From Zasmidium citrigriseum (taxonomy: Eukaryota; Ascomycota; Dothideomycetes; Mycosphaerellales; Mycosphaerellaceae), in assembly GCA_002786025.1 (NCBI GenBank), contig NHNW01000045.1, positions 292,062 through 356,061 on the forward strand: DNA of 64,000 bases. The letters are read 5' to 3'. Positions 43,405-53,245 of this stretch are shown here, in pieces. The first letter of the stretch is position 1, and the number at the start of each line of letters is the position of its first letter. The notes beneath the pieces were generated by a model. It did no database searches. It worked only from the letters and a program-made list of their open reading frames with translations, and had not been told where the DNA came from. The position numbers and the translations under genes are program-made.

Positions 43405-43869
43405 GATTACTGGGCGGGGAGGAAGGTGTACCGGAACTGATCATGTCCTTGTGTATATTCTTCTTCTCGTGACGATTTCGGGGTCCTCAAGTAGATTTTG
43501 GCCTTGGTGTGGTGGGAAGCAATTTTGCGGATGCGACGCTCGATTTTCACCTTCCTTTCAGAAGGCGGTCTTGCTGTGCTCTCGGTCGCTTGGGCCTGAA
43601 ATTGGGATTTTCTGTGGCTTACTAGCTTTTGCGATTAGCGAATAATTCAAAAGATGAATGTAGAGCAGTATTGTGCTTAGTAGGTACCTATCACACGGAC
43701 AGCACATGACAGCTTGTCGAAAAGTTGGTGGGTATCGATTTTTCTGGTATTTGATCCACTCGACATTCTGCCCATATCTCACTTTCGCTCCTCAATCCCC
43801 AAGCCATCATCTCCCCTATCCGGCCCTGATACAGCCGACTTCGGTCTGAGAACGATCAACCGAGCAATA
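43405..43869. other. Intergenic; diverged duplicate of 44640-44720 inside
   Basis: The stretch 43615-43690 (TTACTAGCTTTTGCGATTAG to GTGCTTAGTAGGT) resembles 44640-44710 (TGACCAGCTTTGACTTCTAG to GCGCTTAGTAGGT). The end is the leader of the gene at 43870. An upstream open extension from 43714 is considered leader rather than protein. Confidence 0.45.
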
Positions 43870-44448
43870 ATGCCGACCCCATCCCTTTCCTCCAACATCC
43901 TCACCACGCTAAAAACCTGGTTCACCCGCCGCCCTCGCCTTTCGCCAGAGGAGCAAGCGGAACAAGACTCCACAGAGTACTGGGGTGCTCATCGACTTTC
44001 TCCCACAGAGTATGACCGCCTGTGCAATCAAACCAGATTCCCGGTTCGTGTCATCGGCGAGGGCATCGATGAAGCTGCTGGATCGCTTCGCGCGGAGCAT
44101 GAACAGTCCGCCACCACGACGCAATCACCAGAGACGACGATGGAGATGATGGTCATGGCAGGGATCGTTCGGAGTCTTGTTGATAAGGTCAAGGCTGAGG
44201 TCGACAGAGTCGAGGGCGAGGCCGAGCGAGCGTCGAGTCTGATCGAGACTGCTGCTCAGTTGGTGATCAATACGATCGCAGCTGCGAGGACGGCGAATGA
44301 GGAGGCGCAGAGGGAGTTGGCGGCTGCGAGGGTATTGAGCTTGAGATTGGACATGGAGATGGAGGTGCTGGCGAGACAGCGCCGTGAGCGGGAGAGATCT
44401 CGAAGCTGTTCAACTGCGACCAGTGGATCGTCGGCGAGGTCTGAGTGA
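43870..44448 (+). CDS. Lineage-specific helical protein
   Basis: A 192-residue single-exon protein. The N-terminus has a basic amphipathic stretch (LTTLKTWFTRRPRLSPEEQ), the middle an ordered LSPTEYDRLCNQTRFPVRVIGEG, and residues ~90-175 are a long Ala/Glu/Arg-rich helix (VDKVKAEVDRVEGEAERASS, then ARTANEEAQRELAAARVLSL) ending in a basic, Ser-rich tail. No known domain. The frame is open 52 codons further upstream, but that part lacks protein character and the chosen Met follows an A-rich leader. Function unknown. Confidence 0.55.
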   Translation: MPTPSLSSNILTTLKTWFTRRPRLSPEEQAEQDSTEYWGAHRLSPTEYDRLCNQTRFPVRVIGEGIDEAAGSLRAEHEQSATTTQSPETTMEMMVMAGIVRSLVDKVKAEVDRVEGEAERASSLIETAAQLVINTIAAARTANEEAQRELAAARVLSLRLDMEMEVLARQRRERERSRSCSTATSGSSARSE

Positions 44449-44861
44449 TAGTAGCTTTTGCTATACGGAAATTGGATTTGGCTTGGCTTGGCAGTCACAT
44501 GTCAGCTTCAACAGGACCTGATAGTGAAATTGAAAGCGTTCGTTCGGAATCGTCCATCTGCCCACTTGTCAATATGCCCAAATTCTAATGCTTACCATGA
44601 CAGACGTTGGAGTGAGGGAGAGAAAATATGTCTCTTGCTGACCAGCTTTGACTTCTAGCGAATCGAAATTCGGCATTTTGTAGGAGAATTGTTGCGCTTA
44701 GTAGGTTGGTAGTAAAATCAACAAAAATTTGCAGGCAGTAGGATACTTAGCTCACGCACCGCTTTCAACTCTCTCCAGTCCAACCACACTAACATCGACG
44801 AACGTCTGCCCTTAGCACGAACGAATAACCGAAATTCGAAAGCCGCTCGTCGACAGGAACC
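44449..44861. other. Intergenic with second 26-bp motif copy
   Basis: Carries the second copy of the 26-bp repeat at 44483-44508 and the diverged GCGCTTAGTAGGT block near 44700. No gene seen. Confidence 0.5.
44483..44508 (+). repeat. 26-bp direct repeat, copy 2
   Basis: Identical to 42283-42308. It lies 35 bp after the stop codon of the helical protein gene at 43870. Confidence 0.75.
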
Positions 44862-45386
44862 ATGCCTTTGCAACGAGAGCTGTATGCCGATTGGGCCGCT
44901 CTCGAGCCCGACGAAGCAGAGGTGGAAGCCTCACAACAGCATGCTCAAACCAGCGGGCCTGTACAAGCACCACGCGATGGAAACTTGGCCAGAAACAGAA
45001 ACACTCCCGCGACAATACAGCTCCTCGAATCGATCACAGGCCAGATCGCCAGACTCCAAAACCTTGTGTGGGTGATCGAAGAGCAGGAGGCGCGGGTCGC
45101 GATGTATTCTGACCATGGCGCATCCGATTTATTACTTGCGATGAGGGGATCGAGAGAGGCAGCAGAGCGTCAGGCGGAGACTTTGAGGCGGACGCGAGGG
45201 ATGATAATTGAGCGAATCTTGGGGCGGGTGCGAGAGGCGATGATCGTGCATGCGGCGCGCTTAAGAGATAGGAGGCGGCGGTTGCAGGCGACCCTTAATC
45301 GGCTGGCCGGAAATGATGTGTCGACGGACATGATGATCATGCGGGCAGCCGGAGATGACTCGAGAAGGAGACGTGGGTATCGCTGA
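44862..45386 (+). CDS. Lineage-specific helical, Arg-rich protein
   Basis: A 174-residue single-exon protein. Residues ~50-150 are predicted helical: IQLLESITGQIARLQNLVWV, then REAAERQAETLRRTRGMIIERILGRVREAM and AARLRDRRRRLQATLNRLAG. The tail is basic (DDSRRRRGYR). No signal peptide or known domain. Together with the genes at 42730 and 43870 it forms a same-strand group of short helical proteins whose flanking DNA shares repeats. Function unknown. Confidence 0.55.
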   Translation: MPLQRELYADWAALEPDEAEVEASQQHAQTSGPVQAPRDGNLARNRNTPATIQLLESITGQIARLQNLVWVIEEQEARVAMYSDHGASDLLLAMRGSREAAERQAETLRRTRGMIIERILGRVREAMIVHAARLRDRRRRLQATLNRLAGNDVSTDMMIMRAAGDDSRRRRGYR

Positions 45387-46426
45387 GGCCTGCGGAAGCA
45401 AAAAGGAAGCGAGCTCGTGTTGTACGTTATGGCGACCACTTCAGAATCCGGAGACCCGACTCGAACGAAGCCAGGAGACGTGGAATCTCGAAAGACTTCG
45501 CCTATCAACCTGATCGATTATTTCCTTTCAGCCTGTCAGTCATATACCCAAAAAGGAGGGAATTTGGCAAAAAAGAAACCCCATCAATCCGAAGATCTAG
45601 GAGGAAAGCGAAACGCATTTACACCTGCACCCACAAATTTAGAGGCTGGTTTTACCTTTGCAGGGTTCGAACCGGAGTCCTGGGAATTTGCTCAAGTGCA
45701 GAAGTTGAAGAAAGTCAGACTGGACTATTGTGCCGAAGCACCATTCAGAAACTGAAGAAAGTCGGATAGACTATTGTGCCGGAACACCATTCAGAATGCT
45801 GAAGAAAGTCAGACGCCTTACGGCTAGACTATTGTGCCGGAGCACCATTCAACTTGAGCTCGCAAATTCTTGTGGACGGCTGGTTGATTTGGATTTATAT
45901 TTGTTGGCGTCGCATTTGCGGTCTCTGCCGTTTTGGACAGGTCGCGGTGGGATCTTGATGGCTTTCTTGCGGGCGGGGACTGAGGTTTCTTTGCTGGTAC
46001 CGCATTCTGATTTGAGTCGTTCCAGCGATGTATGGGTATTTCGACCGATTGTCGATAGCGCGTAGGCTCCTATTTTATTCTTTCCTTGGTTCGAGACTAC
46101 TATGCGAAGAAGTTGCAGAGGATTTGAATCGTCTCATGACCGTGAGTGTTCCAGATTCACACATCCAGGTAACTCGTGATCATGATGCTGCCTGAGGATA
46201 CCAGAGCATGTGGAACTCTCGATGGGCATAATAAGACCAAGTGAAAGATGAAAAGAGATGTCCGTGAATCCCAAACACAGAAGTGCAGTCGCACCTCGCA
46301 CTCCGCCGCGGAAGTGAGCACAGACCCCCAGCAATCACGTGCCAAAACTTCAACTCCGACCTCAAACCATCGACATCATCCCAAACCACCACCACCTCAC
46401 CACCCACCCCAACGACACCACCGAAT
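45387..46426. other. Intergenic, about 1 kb, with tandem repeat
   Basis: Holds the ~47-bp tandem repeat described separately and a weak 108-codon frame (45429-45755) that runs into it and is not supported. The last ~100 bases, rich in CCACC, are the leader of TOM6. Confidence 0.45.
45705..45853 (+). repeat. Tandem repeat, three ~45-55 bp units
   Basis: Units start at 45705, 45752 and 45799 with the shared core CTGAAGAAAGTC...AGACTATTGTGCCGGA.CACCATTCA. Unit 3 carries an extra ~8-10 bases (GCCTTACGGC) in the middle. Units differ at several bases, so the array is not recent. Confidence 0.8.
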
Positions 46427-46711
46427 ATGCCACCCAAACAAGCCCTCGGCCGCACCGGCCTCCCCGCCTCCGCAGGCCGCGGCAACCGCAGCAAAGGCTT
46501 CGCCAGCGACACCTACGCCTGGCTCACGGATTCCGAGAACAGGAGCGTTGTGACGAGCGTGGCGTTTTTCGCTGTATGTATACTATTCATGAGAAGGGGA
46601 GAGATAAGGAGGTGGGGATAAGGGGATAGGGAATGTGTGCTGATGTGATGGGTATAGGCCGGTGTTGCGTTTTTGCATAGCAGCTGGAGTGAGATTCTGT
46701 TGCCGCCGTAA
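46427..46711 (+). CDS. TOM6: Mitochondrial import subunit Tom6
   Basis: A very small two-exon gene: exon 1 46427-46573, intron of 84 nt, exon 2 46658-46711, giving 66 residues. The sequence RSKGFASDTYAWLTDSENRS (~22-41) followed by VVTSVAFFAAGVAFLHSSWSEILLPP matches the fungal Tom6 pattern: a short polar N-terminus, a GF.S..Y..LT..EN block and one C-terminal membrane span ending SEILLP. Tom6 stabilises the TOM translocase at the outer mitochondrial membrane. The intron splits the membrane helix between Ala and Ala-Gly. It is easy to miss because neither exon is long on its own. Confidence 0.8.
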
Positions 46712-47122
46712 GTCTCAGTCAAGAGGAAGAAGTGCTACAGCTATGAGGGGAGGAGAATGCTCACACCAAATGATAGGATCTAAACGATTCGAACCGGGAA
46801 ATGCGATGATGATCGGGCTCCGGGGAGAAAGAGAGGTGAAGAGCTTGTACAGTAGGAGAGCGAAGAGGCCTCGAGGCCTTGTACGATACTGAAGGTTGAG
46901 AGCAGAGAGGGAGGCGATGGAGAATGCATCGCCATGATGAGAGCACATGGAAAGAGAAGACATTCCACACACGGACGACCGAATGAAGACTGTTCTCTGA
47001 GGCAAACACGGAGCGGCAAGCAAGTCAACGCCTTCGCATGGCTAAAGCGAGATACACTGCCATGAAGCGGCATACTCATCTCCATTCATGACATCGTCTA
47101 TTCTATAATCTCATTCGCATCA
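46712..47122. other. Convergent 3' flanks; no gene seen
   Basis: Between the ends of TOM6 (plus) and the UFD1-type gene (minus). Short frames on both strands are not credible. Confidence 0.5.
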
Positions 47123-49495
47123 TCACTTCTTCTCGCCCCTCTTCGGCGCCCAATTCTTCAACCACTGCCTCGCAGCATCCAAATCCCCGCTCTCCGCCTC
47201 AAGGGCCCCTACACACCACTCCATATCATACCCACCCTTCTCCAGGGGTCCACCATCTTCAGCAGCCAACATAGCCGCCACATTCCTCCCCTTCTGACTC
47301 GCCTCATCCACGCAAAAGTGCAGCGGCGTGACCTTTTCCGGACTCGTCAGTCCCTCGAGGAAAGGCTTGATCATAGGCAAAGCATCTTTGGTGGTAACAT
47401 TGGCGTTGAGATCCAAGTTCTTGCGGCCAGTCTTGCAATACTCATTCCTACACCAAGCCTTGCCGCATCCAGTGAGAAGTTGCTGGAGATACCGTCTTTC
47501 GATTCGACGTTTCAGGGCTTTGTTCTCGGGGTCGTACATGCTCACGTAAAGCGGTCCGAAGCAGGAGCTGCAGAGACCGACGTCGTTACCGGGTCCCTGG
47601 CCCATTCGGCTTCCAGCTCGTGTGTCGCCGCTCTTGGAGCACACGTCTAGTGTTCTTCCGCAGCTGACATTGCGACATGGGATAGGAGGTGGTCGGGAGT
47701 GGCGATCAAGGTCGTGATTCTTGAGATGAGTCTCCATGTCCCTTAGTCGGACAATCTTGTTGCAGAGATGGCATTCTGTCGTGCGCGCACCGTCTGCGAG
47801 CTCGTGGGGTGTCATGCCCGAGAGTAAAGCTTCCGCATTGGGGACGTCTGGATCGCCTTCTTGCGGGACAACAAGATGGCAGAAGCGGCAGAGTATTAGT
47901 TTCGATGGACAGGTCGTGGTCCGATGATGTGCAAGGGCCGGAAGGTTGGGAAACGTCTCCGATGTGCCGCAGTCGGCGCAGCGTAGAACTTCGCTAGGAT
48001 GAAAGATAGTGTCGTGTTGTTGATGTGCCAACGAGGTGTTGCCGTATGAATCGTCGTGGGGACAGTGCCAATGGCTCTCAAACTCCGGCGAACGTTTCTG
48101 GAAGACCTGGCCACAACCTTTCGGGCAAAGAATGTTGTTCCGAAGACAAAAGTTCTCGTGCAGCATCAACGTTCGTTGAGGAACCCATTGTCCGCAATTT
48201 TTGCATCTCACGTCACCTTCATTTGGTGGTACCTCGTCTGTCTTGGCCGGCGTCCCGTTTACTGCTTTCTCCTTTGCATCTGGGTGTCTAGCCCGTAGCG
48301 TGTATCTCCTTGGGACATCTTTCGTTTCACCATTCGTAGTGTGGCCATTCGTCTGAGTCTCTGAGGGTGCAAACGCGTGTACTGACAGGTACAACGCTTC
48401 GGCGTGCTCCAGCTCGACATTGCTGGGCTCCAGTCTCAGTCGCTTCGTCGGTCGACAGTCCAAATCCGCAAACATGAACTCGTCCAGTCTCGGCGTAGAT
48501 CGAAGCGTTGACGAGAATGGATTCGCAAGCAAAGTGACATCCTCCTCGTCATCCTCTGCTTCTAATTCGATCTCTAGCGGCAGAGACCTGTTCCAAGAAG
48601 GCAGCTGATAGTCCACATATTCCCCAGGCAAGACCTGACCTTCTTGAGGCTTGAAAAGATCCAGCTCTCCACCAGGCGAACTGCCCTGCTCCGTTCCAGG
48701 CGCTTTTGCCATCTTCGCCGCTATCCTCTTCAGTGTCTCTCTTGCCTGCTCTTCATTCAGAGCTTCGATGTCAACCTCCAGATCCGTATCCACCACACAG
48801 ATGCCATCAACGTCTGGCTTGAATCCATCGACGAGAAATCTGAACTCCTCTTTCTTGCCGCCCAACGCTCTTGCTCCAGGCACGACCAACACCTCGCCAT
48901 TCGTCAAAGTCGTATAATTCGCCCGTAAATGCTGCTCCAGCAAAGCCTTCCAATCCTCAGGATCATACCCGGCCTCCAGCGGCCGTAACTTGACGAAAGT
49001 CCCCTTCGGCAACTGCTTCGCATGAACCGTAATCACAGGCCCGCTCTTCTCCTCTCCATCCACCTCCATCTTCTCACCCTCATCCTCCAACCCCAACGCC
49101 TCCCTCAAAAACCCACTAAGCACAACGCTCCCCTCCTCAGCACTAAACTCCCTAATCCCCGCATACACAACCCGTGCATTCTCCGGATTCACCAACCGAA
49201 ACATCAACGGATAAGGCAACTGCTGTCTCTGATCCTGATACTGCGATTCCGCCTGTCGATACGCGGAATACGTGGCGGAGTTGTAGGGGTCATACTGTGG
49301 GAGGTCGCGACGGGCGGTCTCGGCGGCGAGGTTTGAGGATGCGGACAGGAGGGCTTCGAGCGCGGAGGGTGGGAGGAGGATTTTGTCGCCGGGGAGTTTG
49401 GAGGCGGTGGGGGAGTGCGAGACGGTGTATTGGGAGGACCACTTTAGTTGGGGTTGGGGTTGTGGTTGGTCTTGTGAGGGTTCGGGGGAGGACAT
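47123..49495 (-). CDS. UFD1-domain protein with zinc fingers and AZUL domain
   Basis: A 790-residue intronless protein. Residues ~20-250 are a UFD1/Npl4-interacting type double-psi beta-barrel: PGDKILLPPSALEALL, YPLMFRLVNPEN, then AKQLPKGTFVKLRPLEAGYD and LRANYTTLTNGEVLVV. A disordered acidic middle (DDEEDVTLLANPF) follows. From ~425 come TRAF-like CxxC/H zinc fingers (RCKNCGQWVPQRTLMLHENFC, LCPKGCGQVF, RCADCG, LCRFCH, CHLCNKIVRL). Residues ~660-790 are an AZUL-type domain (LLTGCGKAWCRNEYCKTGRKN). The combination points to Cdc48/p97-linked ubiquitin handling in cytosol or nucleus. The Met at 49495 starts a good N-terminus; 59 further upstream codons are open but look like leader. Confidence 0.88.
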   Translation of the reverse strand: MSSPEPSQDQPQPQPQLKWSSQYTVSHSPTASKLPGDKILLPPSALEALLSASSNLAAETARRDLPQYDPYNSATYSAYRQAESQYQDQRQQLPYPLMFRLVNPENARVVYAGIREFSAEEGSVVLSGFLREALGLEDEGEKMEVDGEEKSGPVITVHAKQLPKGTFVKLRPLEAGYDPEDWKALLEQHLRANYTTLTNGEVLVVPGARALGGKKEEFRFLVDGFKPDVDGICVVDTDLEVDIEALNEEQARETLKRIAAKMAKAPGTEQGSSPGGELDLFKPQEGQVLPGEYVDYQLPSWNRSLPLEIELEAEDDEEDVTLLANPFSSTLRSTPRLDEFMFADLDCRPTKRLRLEPSNVELEHAEALYLSVHAFAPSETQTNGHTTNGETKDVPRRYTLRARHPDAKEKAVNGTPAKTDEVPPNEGDVRCKNCGQWVPQRTLMLHENFCLRNNILCPKGCGQVFQKRSPEFESHWHCPHDDSYGNTSLAHQQHDTIFHPSEVLRCADCGTSETFPNLPALAHHRTTTCPSKLILCRFCHLVVPQEGDPDVPNAEALLSGMTPHELADGARTTECHLCNKIVRLRDMETHLKNHDLDRHSRPPPIPCRNVSCGRTLDVCSKSGDTRAGSRMGQGPGNDVGLCSSCFGPLYVSMYDPENKALKRRIERRYLQQLLTGCGKAWCRNEYCKTGRKNLDLNANVTTKDALPMIKPFLEGLTSPEKVTPLHFCVDEASQKGRNVAAMLAAEDGGPLEKGGYDMEWCVGALEAESGDLDAARQWLKNWAPKRGEKK

Positions 49496-49824
49496 TGTTG
49501 TGGGTGTTATGGTAGTGTTTGTGAGAGGTGAGGGAGAGACATTGATGTCTGCTGGGTGATTAGTATGGGTATCGGAAGTGGAGGGTAGGAGGGTGAGACC
49601 AACCTGTGAAGAGGCGAAAGATAGCGCGCGATTCGAGAAGTTGCCATCACTTTGAAATCCAAAATGACGCATGTCAAAGCTGTCCGAGCGTAGTCAGCAG
49701 CCGCTCCCCGACAGGGCTCTGGAGTGCTGTGCCTCTCAGCCTTGAGTTGACGACATGTCTACTCGGAAATGGACAGAGATTGCATTATTTATGTACATTT
49801 GGGCACCATGAACACTCCATACAC
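49496..49824. other. Short intergenic; no gene seen
   Basis: Between two minus-strand genes. It includes the leader of the UFD1-type gene and the 3' flank of the methyltransferase. Confidence 0.5.
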
Positions 49825-50916
49825 TCATGATATGAACGATTCCACCCTCTCATCCAAAGCCTTCTGCCCAACCGCCATACACCTCGTCAAGTTCCATGCT
49901 GCTCCCGTTCGACTTTCTCTCGTTGCACCGCCAAGTAGATGCCTCAAGTACCTCGTCTTCTCCGCATCAATGAGTCCCTTCATCTCCGCTCCGTCAATCA
50001 GCTCCTGGAACACGAGTAGAGTCAAGTCATGCATGAAAGGCAGATGACTGACACTCGACAGCCGCTTCTCGATGCACGTTTGCTGCATATTGGAGACCAG
50101 CATATACTCATCCAGGCGAGGTGGCCATTGAGGTGACGGTGTATGTCTCCGCATGACAGCGAACTCGGCCTCGAGCTTGTCGATGCACTCTTGCGGAGCA
50201 TCGGGTCGCGTCTTGGTAAAGTGGCGGTTGAGGACATCCCATTCGTCCCACTGGATCCAGCCTCCCGGTTTCAGCATCCTGAGAAGGTTCTGAAGGAGCG
50301 GAGACGGGTCGTTGTCTTTCACGACACACACGAAGTGGCGAATGTGGATGACATCGTACTTTGCGATCAACTCTTCCGGTGGCGGTCGAAAGACATCGAC
50401 TAGCCGTAGGGAGACCTAAATCCTGTCAACACCTCCTTCGATCGCACGATTGTATCGCGCGTTCCGTGCCGACTTTCAAGTGGAGCGCATGCCAACGAGT
50501 ACTCACATTCTTTGGGAGCCACTCCGGTGGCGGACACTGGCCAAAGCTGATGTCGATACCATCGAGTTGAGTTGATCGAGGCAGTTGCTGTGCCATGTCG
50601 AGGAGCCATATTCTGAAAACTGCCATTAGACATGGTCAATCTGCCGATACCGAGTTGTGGCTTACCCAGTCCCCGTTCCGATATCAGCGATAGAAAGATT
50701 CTCCTTCCCAGCAATGGCATCCTGGATTCGCGGGTGGAGGTTGTAACCGAAAGAACTTTGCCAGACGTAATGCGACAAGTTCAATCTTGCTGAAGCAGCG
50801 GCATCTCGGGTCAAAACATAGTCGTCATTCAAGTCGACTGCAGAGTCCGGTCGCTCCGGTTCCTTCTCTGCCTTCTCCGGGCCACCGTTGGCCGTCACAC
50901 CGTTTGGGATAGTCAT
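49825..50916 (-). CDS. Class I SAM-dependent methyltransferase (LaeA/UMTA-like)
   Basis: Exons 50666-50916, 50507-50612 and 49825-50415 join in frame to 315 residues. The SAM-binding motif I is ADIGTGTGIWLLDMAQ, interrupted by the first intron exactly after GTGTG; post-I is QLDGIDISFGQCPPPEWLPKN; motif IV/V is KYDVIHIRHFVCVV and LRMLKPGGWIQWDEWD. These are typical of fungal LaeA-like and UMTA methyltransferases acting on small molecules or proteins. The N-terminus is acidic and disordered. It lies ~2.7 kb from the 3' end of the polyketide synthase, separated by an F-box gene, so a role as tailoring methyltransferase is possible but unsupported. Confidence 0.85.
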
Positions 50917-51802
50917 GGCGTATGCTGTTCTTCCAGGGAATTATAGAAAATGCTTTGATCAACGATAAGAAATCTAAGAAGAAAAGAAGACCACGATACC
51001 GAGAAGTGTTTACCTACCGAGCCAACGTCCGTTTGCCGTCGCTGGCAATGTTTGGCGGCTGTCCACGCGCAAGTCGTCGAATCGACGGAGCCGAGTGGAT
51101 ACAACGCTGAGCTGGCAAGAGCGGTGCGGGTCAGCACGAGCAAAGCAGAAGAGTCGGTTGCGGCTTGGTGCTGTCGGTTGATATGCTGGTTCTGGCGTAT
51201 CTCGCGAAGAATGCGGCTAAAATAGGTCGCTGCTTGTACGGGTCGCTCATGCAGCGTGACATTTTATATCCTCGAGCGGATGACTATCCGGCTCAAGATC
51301 GGTTTGCGTCGGCGGCGATTGCTTCGCTTGTCTTCGGTATGCTGGACTGCGAACAGTCACGGGCTCCTGGATTCACCTGCTCTCGATGTCATGATTGAGG
51401 GCTCCATTCTATCAGCACATGCGGTTTGCCGAAGGAGCTGCGTCGCGCCGGCAGAGTAGATGCATGCAGCGGATGCAGGACAGGGAGCAGTGGCAGCTGT
51501 CGTGAGAGGTCGAGCGTGCCCTTCGGTGCCGGGGTCGTAGAAAATCAAGAGACGTCCCGAAAGACCACAGAGACACGTCGGCAATACAGATCTCGATAGT
51601 CAATGTCTCTAGTCCCGTGATGAGAGTCGCTTTGATGATAGCTATGGTGATGTCGTGGTGGAAGTTGAGAGAGCGGTGGCAAAACGACTGCTCGAAGCAC
51701 AGACCAACAATAATGAGTAAGCTACCTGGACTGCACCTGGTGTTCTAGACTTCCTTTTGATATTCCATATCCAAAATCCATCATCACAGTCAAGCGAAAG
51801 AG
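50917..51802. other. Divergent intergenic, about 0.9 kb
   Basis: Between the methyltransferase (minus) and the F-box zinc-finger gene (plus). No convincing gene; both promoters should lie here. Confidence 0.5.
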
Positions 51803-53128
51803 ATGGCAGACCTGGAAAAGCTCCCAGTGACCCTGATCGACCTGCTCTCAAACACCATCATCTTACGCCAGACAGCACCGTACATCCCTGTCAAGGAGCT
51901 CCGCCGACTGGCAGCAACCTGCAAGTCCTTGAGAGACATCATCTACAACCAGTCCGAAGCATGGCGATATCTCAATCTCACCACTGTCAAGCGAGCCGTC
52001 ATCGACACTTCACCAATCGATGTCGGGGGGTTCTCATGGAGAGCTGAGCGCATGGACGAGAGTTTAACCGAGGATGACTTCTACGCCGGACCTTTGAGGG
52101 GAATCTTTGGGAATTTGCATTCGAGGCATATCCTGCAACATGTCCAAACACTGGTGTTGGATGGACTCAGTGTGCCGGCCGATTTGGTGAGAGAGATCGT
52201 GGCTGAGGACCGGTATCGTGTCAGAGTCCTCTCCCTGCGAGCTTCAACACACCTCAACATGTCAAAGCTACAGCAGGTGCTACGATACGTGTGTCGACCT
52301 ACTCGAGCAGATGGAACCCCTAGACTGAAAGCCCTGTATGTCTTTGGACCAAAGGATTCGCCAAAGTCTTTCACGACTGCCCTGGAGGCACCGCCCAACG
52401 TACGAGAGCTTGGCGTTATGAGTTCATCGGGTGCACAAATTGGTGCCGAGTGGAACCAGCGATCATCAAACAGCCTCGCATCCAATCTTCTCGACGAGGA
52501 GAGCAAATGGTATGGCAGCACCGGCAGAACCATACGACCTCTGAGTTCCTGGGCGGAGACTTTAGCAGTGTGCAAGGGTCTAATACACTTCGATGCTGTG
52601 CTTTGCAGAGGACCTCGACACGACATCACCAAAGTCGACAGTAAAGACTTCCTACAACCCACCGTTGCCAATGTAGCACTTGGCAGCACTGGTTGCGAGA
52701 TGTGCGGATCATGCCCAGAAGGCCCTGCTGTCTTTGGCCAAAGTCCAGACTCAGCACTTCCACTTCTCGGACCAGTACCCTCACACTCTTCCTCCTTACG
52801 ATCAGCAATCAGACCAGAGCAACGACCGGACGGCAGTTTTCCAAAGCTCATCCTGAGATGCGAAGACTGTCTTCGTGGCCGATGGTGCGAGCAATGCAAC
52901 CGCTGGTGGTGCGAGGACTGCTATCAAGAACCGGTCTCCCGAGCGCACCATACGAGAACAGAGATGCAACAATTAGAGCTGCGAGATGAGCTGCAACGCA
53001 ATGGCTGGGCCAGCGTAGAACGGGGCGTAGCAACAACGCCGGTAAAGGTATTCTCCAAACTTTGCGTAGAGCATTGTCTAGTTGGCGAGATGATGGCCGG
53101 TGCTGGCAGCAATGGCATGTGGGGGTAG
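51803..53128 (+). CDS. F-box protein with zinc-binding Cys clusters
   Basis: A 441-residue frame. It begins LPVTLIDLLSNTIILRQTAP and ELRRLAATCKSLRDIIYNQSEAW, an F-box. A leucine-rich middle includes LVLDGLSVPADLVREIVAED and VRVLSLRASTHLN. Cys clusters follow: GCEMCGSCPEGP (~297) and LRCEDCLRGRWCEQCNRWWCEDCY (~350-375). The frame ends VEHCLVGEMMAGAGSNGMWG. Fungal homologues of this type, as I recall them, continue with another Cys block; such a block lies downstream at 53246-53475 but is out of phase by one base across the intron (see next entry). Presumed SCF ubiquitin-ligase adaptor. Confidence 0.78.
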   Translation: MADLEKLPVTLIDLLSNTIILRQTAPYIPVKELRRLAATCKSLRDIIYNQSEAWRYLNLTTVKRAVIDTSPIDVGGFSWRAERMDESLTEDDFYAGPLRGIFGNLHSRHILQHVQTLVLDGLSVPADLVREIVAEDRYRVRVLSLRASTHLNMSKLQQVLRYVCRPTRADGTPRLKALYVFGPKDSPKSFTTALEAPPNVRELGVMSSSGAQIGAEWNQRSSNSLASNLLDEESKWYGSTGRTIRPLSSWAETLAVCKGLIHFDAVLCRGPRHDITKVDSKDFLQPTVANVALGSTGCEMCGSCPEGPAVFGQSPDSALPLLGPVPSHSSSLRSAIRPEQRPDGSFPKLILRCEDCLRGRWCEQCNRWWCEDCYQEPVSRAHHTRTEMQQLELRDELQRNGWASVERGVATTPVKVFSKLCVEHCLVGEMMAGAGSNGMWG

Positions 53129-53245
53129 CAAGACGTCTGCTCTGCTTGCCTATCAATGTATGAAGGGGTTCACATCTCTTTGACTGTCAACTTGCCTGCA
53201 CCTTCTAGGTTTCTTGAGGACGATCAGAAAGCTAACCGATCATAG

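Noticed and set aside
45660..45680. tRNA-like GGTTCGAACC motif
   Set aside because: No cloverleaf can be drawn around it.
46780..46800. tRNA-like T-loop (GGTTCGAATC on the minus strand)
   Set aside because: Flanking bases do not form a T-stem, anticodon arm or acceptor stem.
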